Shown here piece after piece: positions 1 through 9,769 of a stretch of DNA of 64,000 bases; position 1 is the first letter of the stretch; every line of letters begins with the position of its first letter. A program made the position numbers and the translations under genes. Source of the DNA: Mesoplasma lactucae ATCC 49193 (GTDB lineage Bacteria; Bacillota_I; Bacilli_A; Mycoplasmatales; Mycoplasmataceae); assembly GCF_002441935.1 (NCBI RefSeq), contig NZ_CP023668.1, positions 1-64,000 on the forward strand, written 5' to 3'. The notes under the pieces are model-generated. The model saw only the letters and a list, made by a program, of their open reading frames with translations. It did no database searches and was not told where the DNA came from.

Positions 1-63
1 TCCTCTGAACTTTATCTAATAAAGAATAAGAGAAAAATTGAAAAAAATCCCGAATTATTTTAA
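1..63 (+). CDS. possible C-terminal end of an upstream gene (partial)
   Basis: Frame 1 is open from the window edge to a TAA at 61-63 and encodes about 20 residues, rich in Lys and Glu (ending KNPELF). The other two plus-strand frames stop early. It may be the tail of a gene lying outside the window, but twenty codons are too few to identify a family or exclude chance. Confidence 0.3.
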   Translation, partial: SSELYLIKNKRKIEKNPELF

Positions 64-116
64 ATTTCTTTTTTGTTTTTTCTTTATAAAACCGCAAGAA
101 ATAGGGGTTTTAATAG

Positions 117-243
117 TATACAATGATTAATGCGGGTTGAACCACCAAGTAGATTCCGTAAAATATTATTAAAGAAATTCTACACTTACTCAAACGTGTT
201 GAATTTCAAGGAAGGAGGGCCTTCCTTATAGAAACAATACGAA
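117..243 (+). promoter_or_regulatory. promoter and structured 5' UTR of small-peptide locus 1 (antisense target)
   Basis: A -10-like TACAAT lies at 119-124; no good -35 is seen. The UTR has a long hairpin at 174-207: GAAATTC pairs with GAATTTC and, inside a U-U mismatch, ACAC pairs with GTGT, presenting the loop TTACTCAAAC (186-195). Bases 180-192 (CTACACTTACTCA) are perfectly complementary to the 5' end of the minus-strand small RNA at 367-437. A second hairpin at about 208-227 (AAGGAAGG/CCTTCCTT) buries a very strong Shine-Dalgarno-like sequence 25 nt before the ATG. Structure and complementarity are seen; translational control is inferred. Confidence 0.5.
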
Positions 244-303
244 ATGAATCAAGTATTAATACTTGTGCTGTTAGTTATCATTATTTACATTATTTCTAAA
301 TAG
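244..303 (+). CDS. 19-residue hydrophobic peptide (candidate type I toxin)
   Basis: ATG-TAG frame encoding MNQVLILVLLVIIIYIISK: a single membrane-spanning segment with a terminal Lys and almost nothing else. An in-frame TAG at 229-231 rules out a longer N-terminus. No conventional Shine-Dalgarno lies 5-10 nt upstream; the purine-rich AAGGAAGGAGG is about 25 nt away, inside a hairpin. The ORF sits between a structured UTR and a strong terminator and faces a convergent small RNA. Size, composition and context resemble membrane-active toxins of type I systems (Fst, Ldr and TxpA families), although the sequence is not recognisably one of them. It could instead be a chance ORF in a non-coding RNA. 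Confidence 0.45.
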   Translation: MNQVLILVLLVIIIYIISK

Positions 304-327
304 TTATTTAATAAATTAATAGTTAAA

Positions 328-356
328 ATGCATGTCGGGTGGGACATGCATTTTTA
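328..356 (+). terminator. terminator of small-peptide locus 1
   Basis: Nine-base-pair stem ATGCATGTC/GACATGCAT (328-336 with 343-351) followed by a T tract. It closes the peptide transcript about 25 nt after its stop codon. Confidence 0.8.
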
Positions 357-366
357 ATTTTTGAAA

Positions 367-437
367 TAAAAAAATAGATCTCGAAGGATCTATTTGTATG
401 CAATATTATGTAAATAATATTCCTACACTTACTCATA
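367..437 (-). ncRNA. small RNA complementary to the locus 1 5' UTR (candidate antitoxin)
   Basis: On the minus strand a perfect TATAAT (443-448) precedes a predicted start near 436. The first bases read UGAGUAAGUGUAG and are perfectly complementary over 13 nt to the UTR of the peptide transcript at 180-192. An A/U hairpin follows (AAUAUUAU/AUAAUAUU), then a terminator stem ATAGATC/GATCTAT (374-393) with seven U. The RNA would be about 70 nt. It converges tail-to-tail with the peptide mRNA and ends only about 10 bp from it. The geometry resembles the Fst/par system, where antitoxin RNA pairs through repeats far from its own terminator. No ORF is present. Confidence 0.6.
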
Positions 438-455
438 CTTTTATTATATACAAAA

Positions 456-489
456 AATAAAAAAAGTAATCTAAATTAATAGATTACTT
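456..489 (-). terminator. terminator of importer operon 1
   Basis: Ten-base-pair stem AAGTAATCTA/TAGATTACTT followed on the minus strand by a run of U. It lies 60 bp after the stop of the binding-protein gene and just upstream of the small-RNA promoter. Confidence 0.8.
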
Positions 490-552
490 AATAGAAATTA
501 CTTATTGGTTAATAAGTAAAGTCACCAAACCTCATTTGTATTTTACATCAAC

Positions 553-2199
553 TTATTGAACAATTTTACTTCTGTTAAATAAGTCTCCAAAGTTTGTATA
601 TTTCTTAAAGTTATCATATGTAAATACTTCATTAAAGCTACTACGGTTGATTAAATAGTTATTTATCCATAAAGTACCCAAAGCTTCACGAACGAAGCTA
701 TCAGCAGGGTTATTTACTTGATAAGCACTATTTGTTAAAGGGTCTTTATTCTTTAATTCTTTGTTAATTCCATAAACTTTGCTTTCCCATTGTTTATAAC
801 CAAATTCAGTTGCAGGAATATAGTTAGCAGCATTTGCCGCCTTATTTAAATTAGTTCCTTCTTTGTAAGTTATTTTTTCATCAAGTAGATATTTTGTAAA
901 TTCTTTAACAGTTTCTTCTTTTAAATCAGCATTTTTACCAACTGATTTAAATCCGGCTAATCCAAGCCCTTGTGAGTAGAAACGATCTCCACCATTTTTA
1001 GTTGGATTGTAAACAACAGTTAGTGATTCATTATATTCACCATTAGGTTTGATTGATTTTGGGTCACCCATAATATCGTATTTTGAATCAGGGTCATTTG
1101 GATGATCGCTTTTTCACTTAATGTAATTTGGTGATTTTTTATTTATGGACATATCACCAGTTTTATAATCTTTTGGATATGCTTTATTAGCAACCCATCT
1201 ATTAGTTTTTTTATCTAAGTAGAAGGGGTCAACACTAAACGCCCATAATCCGGCACTTGAACTTGAAGTCATTAACATTTTTCCGTTTTTAAATTCAGTT
1301 GAAGTATATTGTTTTTGGCCATTCTTAACAATGGCTCCCATGAAAGCACCACTTTCATGCATTTTGTCATAATAATCAGCGTCTTTAATATTGAATTTTA
1401 AATCGAAGTTATCCCTGAATCCTGTTTTATTTACATCGAAAGTGAAATTTTGATTATTAAAAGGGTCGATTGCACCTTTGCCAGTTGATTGGTTTAAATA
1501 TAGTTGGTTAGGCAAATCATCTAAACCAAAACCTATATTTCCCTTATATTCATCTTTGCTGTTATATTGTTCAACTAAATTCAAAATATCTGAATATTTA
1601 AAATGTGGATCATTCTTTGTATCGAATTTTTGCCCAGTGATATCATAATAAACTTTAGTATTCAAAACAGTAATATCATAAGACTTAAATAAGGGTAAAC
1701 CATATTGCATATCTTTGTAGTTGTATTCAGATAATAATGTTTTATTAATTTTTCCATTAGCATCAAAAGTTCTCATTTGACTAGATGCTTGTGAAGTTGA
1801 GTACTGTGCAACTCCACTAGCTCTTGTTAAATATAAATCAGGTAATTGATAACCAGCTGATATTTTGGTATAAGTATTTTTCGGTTCTCAATAAGCATAT
1901 AATTGCGGAATTTCTTTTAATCCTTGTGACTTTCTTTGCTCATTTATTTTTGGAAGTTCAATTTCATTAAAGTTATTAACAATACCGGCGTTATTCGGAT
2001 CTGAATCTTCTTTAATTCAAGCATCTTTAGCTCTTCCAGCTGATGCCATAACATCACTATTTAAAGCTAATAGGGGTCGTTCATCTAAAACTGGATGAAA
2101 GGGTGTAAAAGCTAAAACTAAACCAAGACCAGTTACTAAAAAGATAATTACTATTAATCATCTTCATGAAGTCATTAATCATACTCTTAACTTTTTCAT
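553..2199 (-). CDS. membrane-anchored ABC importer substrate-binding protein 1
   Basis: A 548-residue protein, the last gene of importer operon 1. Residues about 14-31 form one hydrophobic segment after a Lys/Arg-containing start, and there is no lipobox Cys. It is therefore predicted to be anchored by an uncleaved N-terminal helix with the rest outside the cell. The body looks like a large family-1 type solute-binding protein, with conserved blocks such as AGYQLPDL, MLMTSSSSAGL and GLAGFKSVGKNA shared with the copy at 6432-8072. Two in-frame TGA codons must be read as Trp. The start ATG overlaps the end of the permease gene. The ligand is not known; the 2'-dG-type riboswitch upstream makes a (deoxy)nucleoside or its precursor a reasonable guess. 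Confidence 0.75.
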
Positions 2200-3083
2200 T
2201 GTTTTAAGATTCCTTTCATTAAGGGTTTGTTTAATAAAACAAACCCAACAAATAATGGCGCCACACTTAAAGTAGCAGTTGCCATTTTTAAATTAATTAA
2301 GTTAACTCCACCATTTAAGTTAGGAACAAGTTGCATTTTATTTAATTGATCTGCTGTCATAGTATTAATGTAATACATTAAAACAGGAACGGTTGCATAC
2401 TTACTTCCAGGTTCTAAAACTAAGATTGGTCATAAAACTGCATTTCAAGCAGTAATAAATCCAGTAATAAAGTTAGTAACAATCGCTGGCATGATTGCTG
2501 GAATGGCAATCATTCAAAAGTAAGCTCCAGGTTTCATTCCATCAGCAATTGCTGCTCGTTTAGTATTTCTGCTTAAACGATAAAACATACTTCTAAATTG
2601 ATAGATTCCATAAACATTACCTAAAAAAGGAACAATTAAAGCTAAAGCCATATTTTGTCATCCTAATTCAGTATTTTGAATAAATCTTCCTAAAAGTAGG
2701 GCTTCTCCTGGAATGGTCATAATTGCCATAAATAGAACTTCAATAACAACATTGAATTTAGTTCTTCAATAATAAAGTCCAAATCCAGCCAAAGCACACA
2801 TAATAGTTTGTCCGATCATCATGATGGTTGTAATTCACAATGAGTTAGTAAAGTACTGTCAGGTTGGAATACTATTATTTTCTTTTGTTAATTTAAATAA
2901 AACTTCATAAGCTTTAGTATCCCAAGTTTTTGGGAAAAAACCTCTTGAAGTTCCTAACTCTTCAAAGGATTTAAAAGAGTTAAAAACCATGTATAACATT
3001 GGAAGAAGAATTACTAATGCAACCAAAGCTAAAATAAGAATTAATGCTACTTGATAGTAATATTTTTTATTAGTTTTTCGCAC
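2187..3083 (-). CDS. ABC importer permease, UgpE/MalG-like (operon 1)
   Basis: A 298-residue inner permease with about six membrane helices. Residues 11-33 form the first helix, and the cytoplasmic coupling loop reads RRAAIADGMKPGAYFW, which matches the EAA motif of CUT1-type permeases (A-A-x-D-G). The frame runs through a TGA (Trp) at 2196-2198 to a TAA at 2187-2189, 12 nt inside the next gene, which suggests translational coupling. Its start overlaps the previous permease by 14 nt. It pairs with the 3070-3891 product to form the membrane channel. The copy at 8060-8956 has the same length. Confidence 0.85.
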
Positions 3084-3891
3084 GTTTTTTCCTCCAGACC
3101 AAGCGGTTGATAATAGTTAAAGTTAAAACTATTAAAATCAAGATAATTGATGCTGCACTTGCTTTTCCATAGTTTTGAATTTCATTAATTTGTGCATAAA
3201 TATAATAAACAATTGTTTGTCCACCATGCGCAACTGCAGCATTATAGTTTGTAAATAATCCAAACGGAATAAATTTTAAAGCAGAGATTATCCCGGTTGT
3301 TAAGGTATATAGCAAGATTGGTGCAATCTCAACTAAGTCAATCTTGAAAAACATTTTTCAAGATTTCATTCCATCAGCTTTTGCTGCTTGATAAAGTCTT
3401 TTATCAATTGCCATATAAGCAGTTGTAAACATGATGACTCTAAAAGGTAGGGTTTGAAAAACCCCATAAATTACTAATAAAGCTTTTGTTTGAGCTTGAT
3501 TGGTAAATCCCATCGGGTTAAAGATGGTTTGAAAAACCATCCCGATAGCTAAACTTGAAGCTAAAAAGGGCATAAAGAAAGCTGATTGTAAGATTCTTGG
3601 ATGTCAAACCTTACTAATTCCTTTGGCAATTAAGATTGCTAAAAATAAAGAAATTGGAATTGCAATTAATGCATAAATAACGGTATTTAAAATTGCGTAT
3701 AAGAAGTTTTTATCTTCAAAAATTTGTTGAAATTGATATCAACCACCAACAAACTCACCACTAACAGGCACTGAGTTAAATCCATTTTTGAAGATAATAA
3801 AAACAGGATAAGCAATAAATAACAGAATTAAGATTACTGCTGGCATTACTCATGCTGCTTGATATAGTCAATTAGTTTTTTGCTTACTCAT
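3070..3891 (-). CDS. ABC importer permease, UgpA/MalF-like (operon 1)
   Basis: A 273-residue permease with six predicted helices. The EAA-type coupling loop is YQAAKADGMKSWKMFF and the conserved block FNPMGFTNQAQTK lies between helices. A strongly basic tail (WRKKRAKN) ends in the cytoplasm. The start overlaps the end of the ATPase gene by 8 nt and the end overlaps the following permease by 14 nt, so the operon is tightly coupled. It is highly similar to the copy at 8940-9767. Confidence 0.85.
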
Positions 3892-4954
3892 CTTTATAGA
3901 CCTCTTCAATGTCAACGTTATAAACAACAGCGTTTTCATAAGGACTATCTAAAAGGGGATTTTCAGGATCAATTAATCTTCCTTGATCATCAAATTCAAT
4001 TACTCTACGACCATATAAATCGGCAATTTCTAAAATCTTAGAGTGGGCTGGTTTAATCATTCTAATTTCTTGTGGTTGAGTTCCAAAATCATTTGGAATG
4101 TTATAAACCAATAAGACGTTGTCTCCAACATATTCTTGATTTACCAAAGTTCCTTGACCTAAATAATGACCAGTTTGTTCATAGACAACGTCTTGAGGTT
4201 TAACTCCAATTGTTTGTCTATTTCATTTAATAATGTTTGTATTACCAACAAATTTAGCAGTGTAGATATTTGGTGGTTTATTTCAAAGTTGTGAAGGATT
4301 TCCATAACTTGAAATATGTCCACCTTCCATTAAATAAATAAAATCAGACATACTTAAAGCTTCTTCTTGATCGTGAGTAACCATAATAGTTGGTACTCCT
4401 AAATCTTTAACTAAATCACGAACTCAATCTCTTGTACCTTTTCTTAAAGCGGCATCAAGAGCTGAAAAAGGTTCATCTAATAAAAGAACTGTTGGATTTT
4501 TAACAATCGCTCTTGCTATGGCTACACGTTGTTTTTGTCCTCCAGATAAAGAGTGTGCTTCACGCTTTAAGAAGGAAGCCATACCAACTTTTTCAGCTAT
4601 GGCTTGAACACGTTCTTGGCGTTCTTTTTTTGGAATACCTTGCATTTTTAAAGGCATTTCAATGTTTTGATAAACAGTTTTATTTGCATATAACGCGTAG
4701 TCTTGAAAAACAACTCCAATGTTTCTTTTTTGAGTTGAAGTATCTAATCAAGTTTGACCATTATAAAGAATATCTCCGTCATCAACTTCTAAAAAACCAG
4801 CTATAGCATTTAAAGTTGTTGATTTACCACAACCAGAACTTCCTAATAAAGAAATAATTTCTCCATCCATTAGTTTTAAAGAAATTCCATCAACAACAGT
4901 TTTCTTATTCTTCTTGTTTCCATAACTAATAACTAGGTTATTTACTTCTAACAT
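3884..4954 (-). CDS. ABC importer ATPase, UgpC/MalK/PotA-like (operon 1)
   Basis: A 356-residue ATPase that powers the importer. Visible motifs are Walker [10 protein letters not shown] (about residue 38), signature LSGGQKQR, Walker B LLLDEP with D-loop SALD, and switch His in [10 protein letters not shown]-terminal region of about 110 residues resembles the regulatory/TOBE part of MalK-type subunits, ending in an acidic tail. TGA is read as Trp at two places in the nucleotide-binding domain. The start ATG lies 17 nt inside the end of the nuclease gene. It is closely similar to 9770-10807. Confidence 0.88.
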
Positions 4955-5663
4955 ATTGAGAACCTCTTACATTAATAATGAAATTGTCTAAAAGAACATC
5001 AACACGATGATCATAATCTTTGAAATCAAATGGATATTCTTGATAAGTTCCATCAGGTTTAATTTGAATTAAAACACCTTTTTTAAATAAGTCTTCACCT
5101 AGAGCTTTATTTAAAAGTCTTCCATACATTACAAGTTGTAATGGAGCATAATTCATATTAATAAATGCACTTGTTTTAAAATCACCAACAATATAATTAC
5201 CATCTTTATCAGTTAATAAAAGATCTGCAATTCCACACATTAAATTATCTTTATCACATAATAAAACTTCAGAACCTCATCAGTCGTATTTATCTTGACT
5301 ATCGTTTAATCAATTACTCATACCTTTGAAGTATTTTCCAACTTCATCTTTATATTTATCTTCTCAGTCATTTTCAGTATCGTTTTTAACGATTCATTCT
5401 TCAACTGTTGGAATCATTTCATCAAGATAAGATTGTTCTGCTAATTCGTGAGTCATTGTTCCGATTTTTGCTTTATATCTCATACGATCCCAATCAACTT
5501 TTTCAAACATGAAAGTTGTGATTTGTTTCAAAATTCTTGAAGGAGAATCTAACATGTCATCTCCAATTCAATAAGAATGATCTTTTGGTTTAAAAACTAA
5601 ACCTTCAGCTGCTTTATCAATTTTGGCACGTTTATCGGCATATTTCTGTTTGTTATTTCCCAT
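4938..5663 (-). CDS. RecB/Cas4-like PD-(D/E)XK nuclease
   Basis: A 241-residue protein with the ordered motifs of RecB-family nucleases: GTMTHELAEQ (the G-x-H-x-x-E helix), GSEVLL, GIADLLL (metal-binding Asp) and GDFKTS (Asp-x-Lys catalytic pair). It stands alone, without helicase domains. Four Trp codons are TGA. It is the first gene after the 2'-dG-type riboswitch and overlaps the importer ATPase by 17 nt, so nuclease and transporter are made together. That pairing suggests salvage of DNA-derived nucleosides, but this is inference; housekeeping repair or a phage-derived role are alternatives. The start has an AAAGGGA about 12 nt upstream. Confidence 0.75.
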
Positions 5664-5731
5664 TATTCAATTAATCCCTTTTTATTATTTTCTGAATAAA
5701 AAAAGACAAGAAAAGGGGTAATTTTAGAGAT

Positions 5732-5845
5732 AAAAAAAGAGTGCTTCTTCTCCTATAACGAAAAAGCTACTCTCTTAATATATCTCATAGTCCCTAATTT
5801 GGATTAGGGGTGGAGTCAGTAGCCCGTTATGCTACCCTATATAAG
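5732..5845 (-). promoter_or_regulatory. 2'-deoxyguanosine-type purine riboswitch with terminator
   Basis: On the minus strand the aptamer spans 5845 to 5784: P1 CUUAUA/UAUGAG, P2 GUAGC/GCUAC with seven-base loop AUAACGG, J2/3 UGACUCCACC, P3 CCCUAA/UUAGGG and J3/1 AC. The C of GGGAC-UAUG is the guanine-reading position (C74 in xpt numbering). J2/3 carries C where guanine riboswitches have U51, the change that defines the Mesoplasma florum 2'-dG class; the segment GGGUAGCAUAACGGGCUAC is also very close to that class as I remember it. A terminator stem follows (5738-5773) with seven U, then the nuclease gene. Ligand binding by 2'-dG would stop transcription; this is inferred from the family. Confidence 0.8.
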
Positions 5846-6052
5846 CTTTTCTTGTAATATTCAGTTTCTAACTTAATCTTACTTAATCTTTTTTGAAAAA
5901 GTAGACTTGACATTAAAATAATAGTTTCAAAATGAAACTAAAAATGTGGATAACTTAATCTAAGGTTTTACTCTTAGGCTTTGTTGCATTTCTAATTCAC
6001 AAAAAGAATTTTTTCCAATATTTAAATAAATTTTAGAGTTTATTCCAAGAAT
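5846..6052. other. non-coding stretch upstream of the riboswitch, single DnaA-box-like site
   Basis: No convincing gene. It must hold the minus-strand promoter for the riboswitch transcript; a TATTAC-like -10 lies about 12 nt before the aptamer but is weak. TGTGGATAA at 5945-5953 matches a DnaA box. Three copies of ACTTAATCT occur at about 5871, 5881 and 5953. Confidence 0.4.
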
Positions 6053-6402
6053 CATGGACTGTGATTTGTTAACAATTAATCTAATTTTGTGCTATCAATC
6101 ATGGACTGTGTTTAGCTAACACTTATTTCAAAAATATGATATATAGGAGCTTTTATGGACTGTGATAAGCCGAGAATTTTTCATTTTTTATGGTATGAAG
6201 ATCTATTTCATGGACTGCGATTTGTTAACAAAATTTTGTAATTTATGGTATGGGCTATGGACTGTGAAATGACTACAAAATTTTTATTTTTGTGATATGA
6301 GAACCCAAATTCATGGACTGCGATTTGTTAACAATTAATCAAATTTTGTGATAAATAAGCAAAGGAAAAACCGATCTTAACGACCGGTTTTGTGGACTGT
6401 GA
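6053..6402. repeat. degenerate ~50-bp direct-repeat array, seven copies
   Basis: Seven copies of ATGGACTGYGATTTGTTAACA (degenerate) begin near 6054, 6101, 6154, 6210, 6256, 6313 and 6392, at steps of 46-57 bp until the last. The second half of most units is also shared (AATTTTGTGATAT-like), so the whole unit repeats, not just a short motif. There is no ORF. The array lies between the end of operon 2 and the riboswitch of operon 1. Function unknown. Confidence 0.75.
6364..6388 (-). terminator. terminator of importer operon 2
   Basis: Stem ACCGGUC/GAUCGGU (one G-U pair) with loop GUUAA, followed by U residues on the minus strand. It lies between the last two units of the repeat array. Confidence 0.7.
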
Positions 6403-6431
6403 TTTAATCACACTTATTTAAAATTTAATAT

Positions 6432-8072
6432 CTAGTTAATAACTTTTGATTTATTATATAAATCTCCAAAGTTTGTATATTTAACAAAGTTTTCATAATT
6501 AAAGACTTCATAGAAAGAATTTTTACCTCTTCCTGGAAGATAATTATTCGTTCACATTGAGTTTAAAGTATTATAAGCAAATGTATCTGCTGGGTTATTT
6601 TCAAAATAAACATTCTTTTCTAAAGGATTATATTGAGCATATTTCTTATCTAAAGCGTTTGTTCCATTTAGTTTTGTTTCTTTTCAAGCTTCATATCCAA
6701 TGGTTGTTGTTGGAACATAGTTAGCAGCTAAAGCTAGTTTATTTAATTTATCTCCTGAAAGTACATAATCAATAAATCCATTTACAGTAGCTTCTTTTAA
6801 ACTAGCGTTTTTACCAACTGATTTAAACCCAGCTAATCCTAAAGTTCTTGATCAGTTTTTTAATTCACCACTTCTAGTAGTATCTGCTGTCATGTTTAAA
6901 CATTGTCCAAATTCATCATCATTTGGTTGTAATGATTCATTGTCTTTATTTGGATTGAAAGTTTCTTTTGAGTTCCCATCTTTGATTCATTTTTGATATT
7001 GTTTTGAATTTTGATTAATTTGCATTTTACCAAGTTTATATCCTTCAGGATAGGGAATAGCGATTGGTTTATTTCCATCATCCATTCCTTGGTTTGCTAC
7101 TCATTCATTTTTAGTTTTACTTCAACGATATGGTTTGATATCAAGTGGAAATAAACCAGCAGTTGAACAAGAACTCATTAACATTTTTCCTTTTCTCATT
7201 GTAACTGAGGTATAAGTTTTTTGACCTGAATTAACTGGTGCTCCAATAAAGTAACCTGAGTCCATAATTTTTTGGAAATAGTCTCCATCTTTGACATTGA
7301 ATTTCATGTCAAAGTTATCACCAGTTCCAGTTGTTTTATAGTCAAAAACAAAGTTTTCGTTAGGTTTATAAGCACCAGTTCCTGTAGCTTGATTTTCAAA
7401 GATTTGGTAAGTAAAATCATCAAATCCAAGCATAGGAATTTTGTTACCTTTTTCATCTCTTGAAAGGTCGGGTCTAGAATCTCAAACTTTAAGTAAATCT
7501 AAAACTTCATCATAAGTAAAGGTTTTATTTAGTACTCAATCTTTTCCTGTTAATTGTTTGTAAACTTTCGCATTCACGATATTAACGTTAAATGATTTAA
7601 AGATTGGTGCACCAATTTGACGATTTTCAAAGTTAAATTCTGGTAAAAAAGTTTCGTTAATAGTTGAGAGATTATTGAATTCTCTAATTTGATTTTTAGC
7701 TTCACTAACTGCATATTGGCGAACATTTCCAGGTCTAGTCAGAATTAAGTCCGGAAGCTGATATCCGGCAGCTATTTTTGTATAGGTGCTTTTTGTTTCA
7801 TAGTAAGCATGAATTTTAGGAAGTTCTGGATGTTCTTTTGCTCAATATTCATTAAAAGTATCAATAACACCAGTTTTATCATCATTAGTTCAAGCTTTTC
7901 TTGAAGGTTCAGCATAACCCATAACATCGCTTCCTAATGCAAATTGTGGTTCTTCATCTATTTTTGGATGAAAAGGTGTAAAGGCTAGTGTTAAGCCGAC
8001 TCCTGTAGCCAGAAATAAAACTACAAGAACTCATTTCCAGGTTTTTTGAAAGAATTGATTTATTTTGTTCAT
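6432..8072 (-). CDS. membrane-anchored ABC importer substrate-binding protein 2
   Basis: A 546-residue paralogue of the 553-2199 product with the same design: uncleaved N-terminal helix (about residues 14-31), no lipobox, large extracytoplasmic body. Shared blocks include AFTPFHP, AAGYQLPDL, GKMLMSS, GLAGFKSVGKNA and a near-identical end (KYTNFGDLYNKSK). The N-terminal 70 residues and several surface stretches differ, so the two may prefer different ligands. The start overlaps the preceding permease by 13 nt. The ligand is unknown. Confidence 0.75.
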
Positions 8073-8956
8073 TGTTTTAAGACTCCTTTCATTAATGGTC
8101 TATTAAAGATTACGAATCCAACAAAGATTGGAGCCATGCTCAATGTAGCTGTAGCCATTTTTAAGTTAACAAGGTTTACACCTGCATTAACTTTTATTCC
8201 AAATCCCATTTTTGCAAGTTGATCAGAACTTAAAGTATTAATGTAGTACATAAGAACAGGAACGGTTGCAAACTTACTTCCGGGTTCCATAACTAAGATT
8301 GGTCATAAAACAGCATTTCAAGCTGTAATAAATTGCACCATAAAGTTAGTCAAGATTGCTGGAACTATAGCTGGAATTGCTATAGTTCAGAAGTACTCTC
8401 CTGGAGTCATTCCATCAACCATAGCGGCTCTTTTTGTATTTGGTGTTAGTCTATAGAACATACTTCTAAATTGATAAATTCCATAAACATTTCCAATAAA
8501 AGGCAGGATTAAAGCTAAAGCTGAGTTTTGTCATCCTAAAGCGGTATTTTGCATAAATCTACCTAGTAATAATGCTTCAGCTGGAATTGTCATAACTGCT
8601 GCAAATAAGCATTGTACAAAGGTATTAAATTTAGTTTTTCAGTAGTATAAACCAAAGCCGGCTAAAGCACAGATAAGGGTTTGAAAAATCATCATAACTG
8701 TTGTGATTCACAATGAGTTTGTGAAGTATTGTCAGGTTGGAATATTATTTTTTTCTGAAGTTATTTTAAATAAGGTTTTATAAGCATCTGTATTCCAAGT
8801 TTTTGGTAAGAAATTATTTGAAGTTCCTAATTCTTCAAAAGACTTAAATGAATTTAAAACCATGTAAATTAATGGTAATAATATTCCAATTGCTAGAATG
8901 GATAAACCGAAAACTAAACCAATCTGAATCCAATATTTTTTATTTGTTTTTCGCAT
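8060..8956 (-). CDS. ABC importer permease, UgpE/MalG-like (operon 2)
   Basis: A 298-residue permease, same length as its paralogue at 2187-3083 and very similar throughout. The coupling loop reads KRAAMVDGMTPGEYFW. The frame passes TGA (Trp) at 8069-8071 and stops at TAA 8060-8062 inside the start of the binding-protein gene. The start overlaps the preceding permease by 17 nt. Confidence 0.85.
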
Positions 8957-9767
8957 GTTTTTTCTCCCTTCAAATTAGTGCATTAGCAATTGTTAAGATT
9001 AAAACAATAATGATCAAGATAATTGAAGCAGCACTAGCTTTTCCATAGTTTTGGATTTCATTAATTTGCGCATAAATGTAATAAACCATTGTTTGCCCAC
9101 CATGAGCAATTGCTGAGTTATAGTCAGTAAATAATCCAAACGGAATAAATTTAAAAGCAGAGATTATTCCTGTTGTTAATGTATATAAAATGATTGGTGC
9201 TATTTCACTTAAATCTATTCTTCAAAAGATTTGATATCATCTCATTCCATCAGCTTTTGCTGCTTTATACATTCTTTGATCAATTGCCATATAAGCAGTT
9301 GTAAACATAATTACTCTAAAGGGAAGGGTTTGAAAAACTCCATAAAGAATTAGTAAAGCTTTTGTTTGAACTTGGCTAGTAAATCCCATCGGGTTAAATA
9401 GGGTTTGAAAAACCATTCCTAAAGCTAAGCTTGAAGCTAAGAAAGGCATAAAGAAAGCTGATTGTAGGATTCTTGGATGTCAAACTTTGCTAATTCCTTT
9501 AGCGATAATAATCGAAATAAATAAAGAAATTGGTATGGCTATAGCAGCATAAATAACTGTATTTGCTATAGCCCATAAAAAGTTCTTATCTGTAAAGATT
9601 TGGTGGAATTGATATCAGCCACCAATAAAATCTCCACTAACAGGAACGGAGTTAAATCCGTTTTTAAAGATTATGAATAAAGGGTACGCTATGAAAAGTA
9701 GAATTAAGATTACGGCTGGTAGCACTCAATTCAACTGGTATAGCCAAGTTGTTTTCTTGTGTTTCAC
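8940..9767 (-). CDS. ABC importer permease, UgpA/MalF-like (operon 2)
   Basis: A 275-residue permease with six predicted helices and coupling loop YKAAKADGMRWYQIFW. The start chosen is GTG at 9767, because AAGGAG lies about 10 nt upstream and no ATG fits the alignment with the first-operon copy. It begins 2 nt after the ATPase stop codon. It is the partner of the 8060-8956 permease. Confidence 0.83.
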
Positions 9768-9769
9768 AG

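Noticed and set aside
2187-2199. Permease and binding protein as a single fused protein through TGA read as Trp
   Set aside because: Reading through TGA 2196-2198 reaches TAA at 2187-2189 after two more codons. The binding protein is in a different frame with its own ATG at 2199. The same holds at 8060-8072.
5945-5953. Replication origin
   Set aside because: Only one DnaA-box match is seen and no dnaA, dnaN or AT-rich unwinding cluster accompanies it.
6053-6402. CRISPR array
   Set aside because: The repeats vary at many positions, similarity extends into the would-be spacers, steps range from 46 to 79 bp, and no cas genes are near.
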